Assembly: GCF_020532805.1 (NCBI RefSeq)
Contig: NZ_MQTQ01000021.1
Location: forward strand, 1-64,000
Source: Arthrobacter sp. SO5
Lineage (GTDB): Bacteria; Actinomycetota; Actinomycetes; Actinomycetales; Micrococcaceae
Direction of reading: 5' to 3'
Length of the DNA: 64,000 bases
Shown: piece after piece, positions 9,156 to 17,435 of the stretch
Position numbering within the stretch: position 1 is the stretch's first letter
How the letters are laid out: every line of letters begins with the position of its first letter
Notes under the pieces: model-generated
What the model saw: the letters and a program-made list of their open reading frames with translations, nothing else
The model's database searches: none
What the model was told of the DNA's origin: nothing
Translations under genes and position numbers: made by a program

Positions 9156-9554
9156 GTGTTCAGCCTGACCGTCCGCCGCAACTTCATGATCGCCCACAGC
9201 CTCCCGCGGGAGGCGTTCGGCCCCGCCCAGGGCCTGCACGGCGCCACTTTCGTCACGGAGGTGACCTTCCGCCGCCGCACGCTGAATGAGGACTCGATCG
9301 TGATCGATATCGGCGAGGCCGGCGAAGTGCTGGATTCGATCCTTGCTGGGCTGAACTATCAGAACCTGGACGAGCACCCAGATTTCGCCGGGAAGCTGAC
9401 CACCACCGAGGCCCTGGCCCGGTACATCGCAGACGCCGTGGCAGCCCGGATCCGCGAGGGACAGGACGGGCGAGAGCTGGCCGGCTTGGACGTTACCCTG
9501 CGCGAAACCCCCGATGCCTGGGCCGCCTACTCCCTCGGCTTCGACCCGCGCTAG
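9156..9554 (+). CDS. 6-pyruvoyl-tetrahydropterin synthase/QueD family protein
   Basis: A 132-residue protein starting at GTG, with GAGG overlapping the stop of the preceding dehydrogenase. The PTPS fold is suggested by FMIAHSLP (first zinc histidine) and GLHGATFVTEV (the usual HGHNY motif altered to HGATF) at the expected spacing, then VIDIGEAGEVLDSIL, LNYQNLDEHP (the LDH..L motif region) and TLRETPDAWAAY with the conserved catalytic Glu. The altered second zinc motif suggests a paralogue with a different substrate from classical QueD. Function is inferred from the family only. Confidence 0.85.
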   Translation: MFSLTVRRNFMIAHSLPREAFGPAQGLHGATFVTEVTFRRRTLNEDSIVIDIGEAGEVLDSILAGLNYQNLDEHPDFAGKLTTTEALARYIADAVAARIREGQDGRELAGLDVTLRETPDAWAAYSLGFDPR

Positions 9555-9561
9555 GAACCCC

Positions 9562-10830
9562 ATGACGCCTGAGCCGCTGAGTACCGAGTCCGTGACCGCG
9601 CACATGCCTCCGGCCGGGACGCTCACCCCGGAACGGCTCCGGGCCTGGGCCTGGCACAAACAGGGTCTGGACGGCTCGCTGGCCGGCTGTACCGCCGAAC
9701 AGGTCTTTGCCCGGGCGGGCTGGGCTCGTTCCGTGGGCGGCGCCAACCCCTACCTCACGCTCTTTGCCCGGGCCGGCATCCGCCGCGAACAGGTGGATGC
9801 CGACGTCCTCTCGCACCGGATCCTCGAACTCCCCACGGCGCGCGGCTGCACCTATGTCCTGGGCCGTGACGATTTCGCCTGGTCGCTGCAGCTAAGCCTG
9901 GACGCGGCGGAGGCGACGTTCAGGGTGCTCGGCCGGCTCGGCGTCGACCGCGGCGAAATCGCGCTGCTGGAGGAGCAGGTACTGCACACGCTAGCCGAGG
10001 CCGGCGCGCCCCTGGATCCGCGCCAGCTCAAGGAGGAGCTCGGCGATTCCGTGCGCAACCTTGGCGAGGAAGGCAAGCGAAAGGGCGCCACCACTACGCT
10101 GCCCACCGCCCTCGGAATCCTGCAGTCCCAGGGGCGGATCCGCCGCGTCCCGGCCAACGGACGACTTGACCAGCAGCGGTACGCCTACGAGGCCTGGGGT
10201 CTTCCGCCCAGCCCGTTTGACGACGACGGCGCCCGCACCGAGCTGGTCCGCCGGTACCTCGGGTGGACCGGCGGAGCCACGTTCAAGCAGTCGCAATGGT
10301 TCACGGGCTTTACCGTGGCACAGAGCAGGGCCGCGCTGGCCGCCGTCGGCGCCGTGGAGGTGCCCACCGCGGAGACCGCCGCCGGGGGAGCGGGGATGTG
10401 GATGCTGCCCGACGACGTCGGCCGCCTCGCTGCGTTCGAGGAATCCGCGGGAGAGCAGATCCAGCTGCTGGCCGGGACGGATTCGCTCGTGCTGCTGCGC
10501 CGCAACGCGGCGGACCTGCTCGACGAGGCCGATCGGGACAAGAAGGTCATGGCCTCCCTGGCGCTGCAGGCGGACCTCCCGGACCACCCGATCCTGGACC
10601 GAGGCCGGATCATCGGGCTCTGGCAGTACGAACCGGGCAGGGAGCGGATTGTGCCCTGGCTGTTCCACGCCCCGACCCCCGCGGTGATGCGGCGGATTGC
10701 CGAGGTGGAGGCCTGGATCCGGGAAGACCTGGGCGACTTCCGCGCCTTCAGCCTCGATTCGCCGGCCACCCGGCAGAAACGGATCGACGCGCTGGCGGTG
10801 TCCGCGGGCGCATCCCCTGCCGGCCTGTAG
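9562..10830 (+). CDS. AlkZ/YcaQ-like winged-helix DNA glycosylase family protein
   Basis: A 422-residue protein of the AlkZ/YcaQ (HTH_42) superfamily, whose characterised members excise alkylated bases and unhook interstrand crosslinks. Visible elements are an N-terminal RAWAWHKQGLDGSL segment in the region that carries catalytic residues in the family, the GWARSVGGANPYLTLF block, and TFKQSQWFTGFTVAQ, with tandem winged-helix folds predicted. Whether it acts on crosslinks or is only a structural relative cannot be decided here. It starts eight bases after the PTPS-like gene, so it may belong to the same transcript. Confidence 0.8.
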   Translation: MTPEPLSTESVTAHMPPAGTLTPERLRAWAWHKQGLDGSLAGCTAEQVFARAGWARSVGGANPYLTLFARAGIRREQVDADVLSHRILELPTARGCTYVLGRDDFAWSLQLSLDAAEATFRVLGRLGVDRGEIALLEEQVLHTLAEAGAPLDPRQLKEELGDSVRNLGEEGKRKGATTTLPTALGILQSQGRIRRVPANGRLDQQRYAYEAWGLPPSPFDDDGARTELVRRYLGWTGGATFKQSQWFTGFTVAQSRAALAAVGAVEVPTAETAAGGAGMWMLPDDVGRLAAFEESAGEQIQLLAGTDSLVLLRRNAADLLDEADRDKKVMASLALQADLPDHPILDRGRIIGLWQYEPGRERIVPWLFHAPTPAVMRRIAEVEAWIREDLGDFRAFSLDSPATRQKRIDALAVSAGASPAGL

Positions 10831-10879
10831 GGCTCGGGCGATGCGAATGAGGAAGAGGGAGAACCGGGGTGTCCGGGAT

Positions 10880-11383
10880 TCAGCGTCCGCGGTGTCCGGC
10901 GAAGAAGTCCCGCAGCAGCGCGGCGCATTCCTGCTCCCGGACCCCCGCATACACTTCGGCCCAGTGGTTGAGCCGGCGTTCGCGGAGGATGTCGAACACG
11001 GAGCCCGCAGCCCCGGCTTTTTCGTCCCAGGCGCCGAACACCACCCTGGGGATCCGGGCCAGCACCGCGGCCCCGGCGCACATCGAGCAGGGCTCCAGTG
11101 TCACCACCAGCGTGCAGTCCTCCAAACGCCAGCCGTCTCCCGGTTTTCCGGCCTGGGCGCTTCGTATCTGCAGCCGGGCCGCGGCCTCGCGGATGGCCAC
11201 CATCTCGGCGTGCGCCGTCGGGTCCCCGAGGGCTTCGCGTTCGTTGCGCCCCGACCCGAGCACCGCGCCGTCGGGCCCGATCACGACGGCGCCGATCGGG
11301 ACGTCACCGGTGGCAAGCGCCCGCCGGGCCTCGTCGAGGGCGAGGCCCATCCATTCGGCATGGCGGGGCTCAGGTGATGTCAT
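10880..11383 (-). CDS. tadA: tRNA-specific adenosine deaminase
   Basis: Deaminates wobble A34 to inosine in tRNA-Arg(ACG), a tRNA whose gene is also in this window (31257-31330). The 167-residue cytidine-deaminase fold has His58-Ala-Glu60 and Pro98-Cys99-Ser-Met-Cys102, the zinc ligands and the proton-shuttling Glu. Length fits TadA. It is convergent with the glycosylase gene and divergent from the PAP2 gene. Confidence 0.95.
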   Translation of the reverse strand: MTSPEPRHAEWMGLALDEARRALATGDVPIGAVVIGPDGAVLGSGRNEREALGDPTAHAEMVAIREAAARLQIRSAQAGKPGDGWRLEDCTLVVTLEPCSMCAGAAVLARIPRVVFGAWDEKAGAAGSVFDILRERRLNHWAEVYAGVREQECAALLRDFFAGHRGR

Positions 11384-11443
11384 GGCTCAATGATAGTTTC
11401 GACGCTAAGTAGGCTGTGCAACAGAGAAGAGTAGGAGACGGTC

Positions 11444-12271
11444 GTGAACGCCTTAACTGAGCGTTGGGGGAAATGGGTAGTCCCCTACGCCGCTTTGTGG
11501 ATCACCCTGCTGGCCGGGGGCCTGGTGGTCGTCTTCCTGGCCTTCCTCGGCGCCGAGGTGTACGACAACGTCGTGGACGACGCCGGCCTCGCGAGCCTGG
11601 ACAAGCCCACGCTGGCCTGGGTGGAGCAACTGCGCAGCCCGGCCCTGGACTCGGCCGTGACGGCTTTCACCAATATCGGTGGCGGGATCGGCATGCCGAT
11701 CCTGGCCAGCATCCTCACGGCGTGGCTCATCTGGGTCAGCCGGACCTGGCGGCCGCTGATCCTGGTCGGCGGCGCGGCGGCGGTGTCCATCACCGCCACC
11801 GCCTTTGGCAAGAGGCTGGTGGGCCGGACCCGCCCGGACCACGCCGACGCGGTCCCACCCTATGAGAACTCACCGTCGTTCCCCAGCGGCCACACGCTCA
11901 ACACCACCGTGGTGATCGGGGTGGTCGTGTACTTGGCCTGCCTGCAGGTGAAACGGATGATGGCCCGCGTGGCTTTGATCGCGGCGGGTGTGATTTTCGT
12001 TGCGGCCATGGGCCTCAGCAGGGTCTACCTGGGCCACCACTGGATGACGGATGTGATCTTCGGGTGGCTGCTGGGGCTGGCCTGGCTGGGGATCGTGATC
12101 CTGGCCCACCGGCTCTTCCATGTGCTGCGGCACCGCGAACACGCGGGGCCCGCGCCCACCTTTGACAACGAGGCGCACCTTGGCGACGGTGCCGCAGCCG
12201 GCGGCGCTCAAGGGGACAAGGACGACGTCGGCGCCGGCGGTCCCACGGGCGGACCCACGCCGGCCGGGTGA
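11444..12271 (+). CDS. PAP2-superfamily membrane phosphatase
   Basis: A 275-residue integral membrane lipid phosphatase. The three PAP2 signatures are complete: Lys123-x6-Arg130-Pro131, Pro147-Ser-Gly-His150, and Ser192-Arg193-x5-His199-x3-Asp203. Five to six helices surround them, with the active site expected on the outer face. It probably dephosphorylates a lipid pyrophosphate such as undecaprenyl diphosphate or phosphatidic acid. The Gly/Ala/Pro-rich tail (after about 235) is cytoplasmic. It starts at GTG with GGAG upstream, and upp follows 12 bases after its stop. Confidence 0.92.
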   Translation: MNALTERWGKWVVPYAALWITLLAGGLVVVFLAFLGAEVYDNVVDDAGLASLDKPTLAWVEQLRSPALDSAVTAFTNIGGGIGMPILASILTAWLIWVSRTWRPLILVGGAAAVSITATAFGKRLVGRTRPDHADAVPPYENSPSFPSGHTLNTTVVIGVVVYLACLQVKRMMARVALIAAGVIFVAAMGLSRVYLGHHWMTDVIFGWLLGLAWLGIVILAHRLFHVLRHREHAGPAPTFDNEAHLGDGAAAGGAQGDKDDVGAGGPTGGPTPAG

Positions 12272-12283
12272 TAGTTTTGACCC

Positions 12284-12919
12284 ATGCGCACTCTCGTTGT
12301 GGACCACCCGCTGGTCGCCCATAAGCTCACCGTTCTGCGGGACAAGAACACTCCGTCGCCGGTCTTCCGCCAGCTCACCGAGGAACTCGTCACCCTCCTG
12401 GCCTACGAGGCCACCCGCGAGGTCCGCACCGAACCGGTGACCATCGAGACCCCGGTCAGCACCACGGTCGGCACAGCGTTCACCAAACCCACCCCGCTGG
12501 TGGTCCCCATCCTGCGGGCCGGCCTCGGCATGCTCGAAGGCATGACCAAGCTGGTCCCCACCGCTGAGGTCGGATTCCTGGGCATGGCACGGGATGAAGA
12601 AACCCTGGACATCATCACCTACGCCGAGCGCCTCCCCGAGGACCTCACAGACCGCCAGATCTTCGTCCTGGATCCCATGCTGGCCACCGGCGGTACCCTG
12701 CGTGAGGCCATCAAGTTCCTCTTCAAGCGCGGCGCCTCCGACGTCACATGCATCTGCCTGCTCGCCGCCCCGGAGGGCCTGGCCAAGCTGGAGGAAGAGC
12801 TCGCCGACGCCAACGTCACCATCGTCCTGGCATCCATTGACGAGAGGCTCAACGAGAAGTCCTACATCGTGCCGGGCCTGGGCGATGCCGGGGACCGCCT
12901 CTACGGCATCGCCGGCTGA
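12284..12919 (+). CDS. upp: Uracil phosphoribosyltransferase
   Basis: Salvages uracil with PRPP to give UMP. The 211-residue protein shows the type I PRTase PRPP loop ([11 protein letters not shown], about 128-138), the [11 protein letters not shown] block near residue 68 and the uracil-binding C-terminal [15 protein letters not shown]. Length matches bacterial Upp. It is probably co-transcribed with the PAP2 gene just upstream. Confidence 0.97.
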   Translation: MRTLVVDHPLVAHKLTVLRDKNTPSPVFRQLTEELVTLLAYEATREVRTEPVTIETPVSTTVGTAFTKPTPLVVPILRAGLGMLEGMTKLVPTAEVGFLGMARDEETLDIITYAERLPEDLTDRQIFVLDPMLATGGTLREAIKFLFKRGASDVTCICLLAAPEGLAKLEEELADANVTIVLASIDERLNEKSYIVPGLGDAGDRLYGIAG

Positions 12920-13001
12920 ACAGCCGCGTCAGCGGAGCCGCCGGACTGGGCCGGCCGTTGGTCCCTTCCGGAAATCCATGGTCCGGGCTAGCCTGTGCGC
13001 C

Positions 13002-13379
13002 ATGGACTGGAAACTTGAACTCGTCTTTGTCCCCGTGTCCGATGTGGACCGCGCCAAGGACTTCTACGTCAACAAAGTCGGCTTCAACGCCGACTACGAC
13101 GAGCGGCCCTCGGACGGCGTCCGCTTCGTCCAGCTGACCCCGCCAGGCTCCGGTTGCTCGATCGCCATTGGCGAGGGGCTCACCGATGCCCCGCCCGGGA
13201 CCGCCCCGAGTCTGCAGATTGTGGTCAGCGACATCCAGGCCGCGTATCAGCAGCTCAAGACCAACGGCGTGGACGTCAGCGACGTCGACGTCCAGGACTG
13301 GGGGCAGTTCGTCTACTTTGCCGATCCCGACGGCAACAAATGGGCCGTGCAGTGCCTCCCCGGCAGGCCCAACGGCTAG
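13002..13379 (+). CDS. VOC (glyoxalase/bleomycin-resistance fold) protein
   Basis: A 125-residue single-module vicinal oxygen chelate protein. FVPVSDVDRAKDFYVNKVGF at the N-terminus and VYFADPDGNKWAVQ at the C-terminus are typical. The family includes metal-dependent dioxygenases, isomerases and antibiotic-binding proteins; the substrate cannot be named. An in-frame ATG eight codons earlier is a possible alternative start. Confidence 0.88.
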   Translation: MDWKLELVFVPVSDVDRAKDFYVNKVGFNADYDERPSDGVRFVQLTPPGSGCSIAIGEGLTDAPPGTAPSLQIVVSDIQAAYQQLKTNGVDVSDVDVQDWGQFVYFADPDGNKWAVQCLPGRPNG

Positions 13380-13416
13380 ACGCCTCAGCGCAGGCCGGCC
13401 CTTGGGGGCTGCGGGC

Positions 13417-14175
13417 TCAGTACCAGTTGTTGGCGTAGTGGAAGTTCAGGGCACCGCAGGGGGACCCGTAGCGCTGCTTGACGTAGTTCAGGCCCCAGTT
13501 GATCTGGGTCCGGTAGTTGGTCCGGTAGTCGGCGCCGGCGCTCGCCATCTTCTCGGCGGGCAGGGACTGGACCACTCCGTAGGCGCCACTGCTGGCGTTG
13601 GTGGCCGTGGTCTTCCAGTCGGACTCTTTGGTCCAGAGTTTCAGGAGGCACTGCATCTCACTCGGCGCCCAACCGTAGCTGCCCAGTTGGGCGGCGGCGT
13701 AGGCCTGCGCACCGGCAGGATCGTCGACGGCAACGGGCTTTGCCGGCTCGGGCGCAGGCGCCGGTGCAGGCGCCGGCTCAGGCGCCGGTGCGGGTGCGGG
13801 TGCCTCGGCGGGCTTGACCTTGGCGGACTGGGGCGCGACGCCGGCCACGGAGGGCAGGGCTTCCTGTGAAGTGACGCGGACCCGTTCGAAGTCCAGGTGC
13901 GTGAGCGGCGCGGCGGTGCTGGGGGCCGCGGTCGAGCTGGCGTCGCTGGCGCTGTGGTTGGCGGTGTCGGCGGCCTGGCCGGATGCGCCAACCCCGACGA
14001 GCACCGCACAGGCGGTGGCGACGAGGGCGGCGCGGCGGCCGGTGGATCCAAGGCCGGCGGTGAACCGGGACAGGGCCGACGCGGGCTTGGCGGGCTCGGC
14101 GCGGTGGCGGGAGGACGCCGCACGGGATGTCCGTGAATCCCCCTCAGGGCGCGGGTGTACCTTGAAGTCAGTCAT
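13417..14175 (-). CDS. Secreted lytic-transglycosylase-like protein under c-di-AMP riboswitch
   Basis: A 252-residue exported protein. The cytoplasmic N-terminus (1-48) is basic, then a membrane or signal segment spans about 49-70, a Pro/Ala linker (about 118-145) follows, and the C-terminal 90 residues form an SLT/aggregation-promoting-factor-like domain with LWTKESDWKTTATN (probable catalytic Glu) and GAYGVVQSLP. The protein ends NFHYANNWY, as in Micrococcaceae wall hydrolases. It probably cleaves peptidoglycan glycan strands. A c-di-AMP riboswitch fills its 5' leader, linking expression to cell-wall and osmotic state. Confidence 0.88.
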   Translation of the reverse strand: MTDFKVHPRPEGDSRTSRAASSRHRAEPAKPASALSRFTAGLGSTGRRAALVATACAVLVGVGASGQAADTANHSASDASSTAAPSTAAPLTHLDFERVRVTSQEALPSVAGVAPQSAKVKPAEAPAPAPAPEPAPAPAPAPEPAKPVAVDDPAGAQAYAAAQLGSYGWAPSEMQCLLKLWTKESDWKTTATNASSGAYGVVQSLPAEKMASAGADYRTNYRTQINWGLNYVKQRYGSPCGALNFHYANNWY

Positions 14176-14186
14176 GATCGCCTCTC

Positions 14187-14352
14187 AACGCCTGCGGAGT
14201 TAGCTGTCGGGTTCGGATGCGATATCCGGCCGCACGGAACCTCACGTGTCGGCTTCACCCCAAGGGTGCAAAGTTGCTGGATGCCCGGGAACTCTGGGTT
14301 CCCCGCCTCTGCCTGGTCGAGCGGAATCCGGCAAGCGGCAGAGCTTGGCGTC
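14187..14352 (-). promoter_or_regulatory. c-di-AMP riboswitch (ydaO-yuaA class)
   Basis: On the minus strand, conserved blocks of the class occur in order: GACGCC at the 5' edge, AAGCTCTGCCG, a central TTGGGGTGAAGCC, then CCGAACCCGACAGCTAAC and GCAGGCGTT. The outer P1 stem forms from GACGCC and GGCGTT. GAGAGG, the ribosome site of the transglycosylase gene, follows P1 directly. The class is known to control wall-hydrolase genes in Actinobacteria and normally lowers expression when c-di-AMP is high. The stretch 14353-14525 upstream holds only the presumed promoter. Confidence 0.9.
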
Positions 14353-14525
14353 AGTCCGGATATGCGGCCACAGTAGCGGCCGCACCCTAAAAACGGTACA
14401 GGAGTCCCACGTAGAAGTCACATTTTGATAACAGGAACGGCTACGGCGGTGCGTCGACTTGTGCGTGGCGGCTCTCTCATGACCCCGCTTCGACGGCGCC
14501 GCGCCCACTCGATGCTGCCGAACGT

Positions 14526-16106
14526 CTAACGCGCAGGGAACCGTCGAAATGGCGGGCCTGCGGCGGGAAGGCGGACGACGAACTCCGTCCTGCCCGGCCG
14601 GGAGGTCACACCGACGGTTCCACCGTGGGCCTCCACGATCGACTGCACGATGGAGAGTCCCAGTCCGCTGGTCCCTTCGGAGGTGCCCTGCGTCGGTGCT
14701 CCCACCGGCGTTCCGGCGGCCAACGGGCTGCCGGCCCGGACCATGGCCGCGGCGGGGTTATGCCTCGAGGGATCGGCCCGGGCGAAGCGCGAAAAGATCC
14801 GGCCCACAAAGTCCGGGTCGATCCCGGCGCCGTTGTCCGTGACCGTCACGACGGCGCCGCCGCCGGGGGAGCGCATGACCCCCGTGACCACGGTCGTCCC
14901 GGGCTCGGTATGCTTGCGCGCGTTGGACAGCAGGTTGGCAAGCACCTGGTGGAGCCGCGCCGCATCGCCGCGGACCATCACCGGCTCTTCGGAGAGCTCC
15001 AGTTGCCAAGTGTGGTCCGGCGCCATGACCTTCTCGTCGCTGACCGTCTCGATCGCCAGTTGGGTGAGGTCGACGTCGCTCGGCTTGAGCGGCTGGCCCT
15101 CATCCAGGCGTGCCAGCAGCAACAGGTCCTCCACAAGGGTGCTCATGCGCAAGGACTGGTTTTGCACCCGGGCCAGGGACTGCTCACCGTCGGGCGTGAA
15201 ATGTTCGCTCATCCGCAGCAGCTCGGTGTAGCCGCGGATGGCGGTCAGCGGGGTGCGCAACTCGTGGGACGCGTCCGCGACAAACTGGCGCACCTTCGTT
15301 TCGCTCTGCTGCCGGGCCTCGAGCGCGTTGGAGACGTTGTCGAGCATCTGGTTGAGGGCATGGCCCACGCTGCCCACTTCCGTGCCGGGGTGGGCTGCCG
15401 ACGCCGGCACGCGCACCGCGAGTGCCACCTCGCCGGCGTCGAGCCGTAAGCGGGAGACCTGGGTGGCCACCGCCGACAGCTGTTCCAGCGGCTGCATGGT
15501 CCGGCGGATCAGCGCCGTGCCCGCGAGTCCGATGATGACGAGGCCCCCGCCGGACACGACCAGCATGGTCCAGACGAGCGAGGCGAGGGTGTTCTGCTTC
15601 TCCGCCAGCGGAAGCCCCGTGATGATCACGTCGCCATAGGGAGCCCGCACCGCCGTGAGCCGGTAGTCGCCGGCGGACAGGGTGCGGTCCGCCGGGATAC
15701 CGTTGGGCGCGAGTTCGAGCAGGACGTCATCGTCGCCGGGGGAGAGGCTCTTCCGCGTGGCGTCTCCGGCCAGGAAGCCGGCGCGGCTGACGGCGCCGTT
15801 GAGGATCCGCGCATTGAGCGTGCCAACGCCCTGGCCCCTGGCGTCCAGGGGATCGGGCCTGCCGCCGGCAATGCCCTGCGCGGGGCGGCCGAATTCGCGG
15901 GCACGCTCGGACGCCTGGCCGATTTGGGCGTCGAGCTGCTTCGTGAGGAACAGGTCCATGGAGGCGTAACTGAACAGCCCGACGGCGCCGCAGATCGCCA
16001 CGAGCAGGCCCATGGCGACCAGGACCAGCCGGGTGCGCAGGTGCCAGGTGGAGGGGTCGCGCCAGTCGCGCCCGGGGGCGCGGACCTCACCGGAAGGTGT
16101 GGGCAC
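14526..16106 (-). CDS. Two-component sensor histidine kinase
   Basis: A 526-residue membrane kinase. Membrane helix 1 is near residues 26-48; an extracytoplasmic sensor of about 130 residues follows; helix 2 is near 175-200; then HAMP, a HisKA dimerisation helix with ASHELRTPLTAIRGY (phospho-acceptor His281), and a HATPase domain (NLLSNARKH N-box, DNGAGIDP G1 box, GTSGLGLSIV G2 box). It starts at GTG three bases after the response-regulator stop, so the two are translated together. The stimulus is unknown. Confidence 0.94.
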   Translation of the reverse strand: MPTPSGEVRAPGRDWRDPSTWHLRTRLVLVAMGLLVAICGAVGLFSYASMDLFLTKQLDAQIGQASERAREFGRPAQGIAGGRPDPLDARGQGVGTLNARILNGAVSRAGFLAGDATRKSLSPGDDDVLLELAPNGIPADRTLSAGDYRLTAVRAPYGDVIITGLPLAEKQNTLASLVWTMLVVSGGGLVIIGLAGTALIRRTMQPLEQLSAVATQVSRLRLDAGEVALAVRVPASAAHPGTEVGSVGHALNQMLDNVSNALEARQQSETKVRQFVADASHELRTPLTAIRGYTELLRMSEHFTPDGEQSLARVQNQSLRMSTLVEDLLLLARLDEGQPLKPSDVDLTQLAIETVSDEKVMAPDHTWQLELSEEPVMVRGDAARLHQVLANLLSNARKHTEPGTTVVTGVMRSPGGGAVVTVTDNGAGIDPDFVGRIFSRFARADPSRHNPAAAMVRAGSPLAAGTPVGAPTQGTSEGTSGLGLSIVQSIVEAHGGTVGVTSRPGRTEFVVRLPAAGPPFRRFPAR

Positions 16107-16109
16107 GGA

Positions 16110-16850
16110 TCAGTCCGCCGGCTTCAGGACATAGCCGGCGCCCCGCACGGTGTGGATCATGGGCGGGTGGGCGGCGTCGACCTTTTTGCGGAGGTAGGAA
16201 ATGTACAGTTCGACGATGTTGGCCTGGCCGCCGAAGTCGTAGTCCCAGACACGGTCCAGGATCTGGGCCTTGCTGATGACGCGCTTGGGATTCTCCATGA
16301 GGTAGCGCAGCAGCTCGAACTGCGTCGCGGTGAGGTGAAGTTCCTCCCCGGCCCGGGTGACGTCGCGGGTATCGACATTGAGGACAAGGTCCCCCACCAC
16401 AAGTTCGGCGGAGTCCGTCGCGGCGACGCCGGAGCGCTGCACGAGGCGGTGCAGGCGCAACAGGACTTCCTCCATGCTGAAGGGCTTTGTGACGTAGTCG
16501 TCCCCGCCTGCGGCGAGGCCCGTGATCCGGTCCTGGACGTCGTCCTTGGCGGTGAGGAACAGGGCAGGGACCTTAGGTGCGAACGCGTGGATCCGGCCGA
16601 GGAGTTCGACGCCGTCGAAGCCGGGGAGCATCACGTCCAGAACCAGCACGTCGGGGCGGAAGTCCTTGGCGAGCTTGACCGCCGCGGGGCCGTCGGCCGC
16701 GATCGCGACGGACCACCCGGCCATCCGCAGCCCCATGCTCATGAGCTCGGAGAGGCTGGGCTCGTCATCCACCACGAGCGCCCGGATCGGGGAGCCGTCC
16801 GGATGCGAGAGCTGGGGAAGGTTGTTGGTCAAAGAGTGCGAGGTGGCCAT
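16110..16850 (-). CDS. OmpR/PhoB-family response regulator
   Basis: A 246-residue regulator. The receiver domain holds the acidic pair VVDDEPS, the phosphorylation site Asp72 (VLDVMLPG) and the conserved Lys of VTKPF. A winged-helix Trans_reg_C domain follows (ATQFELLRYLMEN ... VRGAGYVLKP). The ATG at 16850 has GGAAGG upstream. It is the first gene of the pair with the downstream kinase and faces a long regulatory region shared with a receiver-less winged-helix gene. Confidence 0.94.
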   Translation of the reverse strand: MATSHSLTNNLPQLSHPDGSPIRALVVDDEPSLSELMSMGLRMAGWSVAIAADGPAAVKLAKDFRPDVLVLDVMLPGFDGVELLGRIHAFAPKVPALFLTAKDDVQDRITGLAAGGDDYVTKPFSMEEVLLRLHRLVQRSGVAATDSAELVVGDLVLNVDTRDVTRAGEELHLTATQFELLRYLMENPKRVISKAQILDRVWDYDFGGQANIVELYISYLRKKVDAAHPPMIHTVRGAGYVLKPAD

Positions 16851-17435
16851 GGGACAACCTTCCGTCTTTCCGGTGAGGTGCGGCTTTGGAGATACTGTGC
16901 GGAAGCTGTGAACCCCAGCGTCGTGAGCTGGATGCAATGACCACCCTGTGGGACAGTGGACATTTAATGCTAAGTAGACATAGGTTTTCGACGGCTTGAT
17001 TTCGAGTGAATAAAACTGAACGTAACGCTGTTTGTGCCGAACGATCTTCGGCCTACCTTAATTACCGAACGTCCATTCTGCAAAACACTTGGTTTTCGCT
17101 CGGCGTGGAAGAACTGTGATTTGTACTACATTTCCGCTTTTAGTCTCACAGTGTGGACTTGGCGGCCCATTGTTACTTGCAAGTCTTCATTGTTACGTTG
17201 CACACTTCACTTGTGAACAAGAACTCAACAGCACCTGCAGCCGCAGCTTCCTGGACCAGCACACCCGCTGGTTTCGAGATGCGCTGTTGTCGAATGCACG
17301 CCTAAACGTCTCCACCCCAGATAGTTTTCTAGGCATTCGCCCCCAGTCCAGCGTAGGGCGCCCCTCCCCACTTCCATTGCGGGGAAATGCAGCATTCGAT
17401 CCGCGCACGGCCATTCACTTTTGAGGTAGCAATCC
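16851..17435. other. 585-base AT-richer divergent regulatory region
   Basis: This gap separates two divergent regulator genes. The middle (about 16955-17230) is clearly richer in A+T than the flanks. No convincing gene is seen on either strand. It contains an exact direct repeat at 17168-17196, and TTGAGG just before the start of the plus-strand gene is a plausible ribosome site. A long 5' leader or several regulator sites could account for it. Confidence 0.6.
17168..17196. promoter_or_regulatory. Direct repeat CATTGTTAC, 20-bp spacing
   Basis: CATTGTTAC occurs at 17168-17176 and 17188-17196, a start-to-start distance of 20 bp, about two helical turns. That geometry suits tandem binding of an OmpR-type winged-helix dimer on one face of DNA. 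Both neighbouring genes encode such proteins. The site assignment is inference. Confidence 0.45.
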
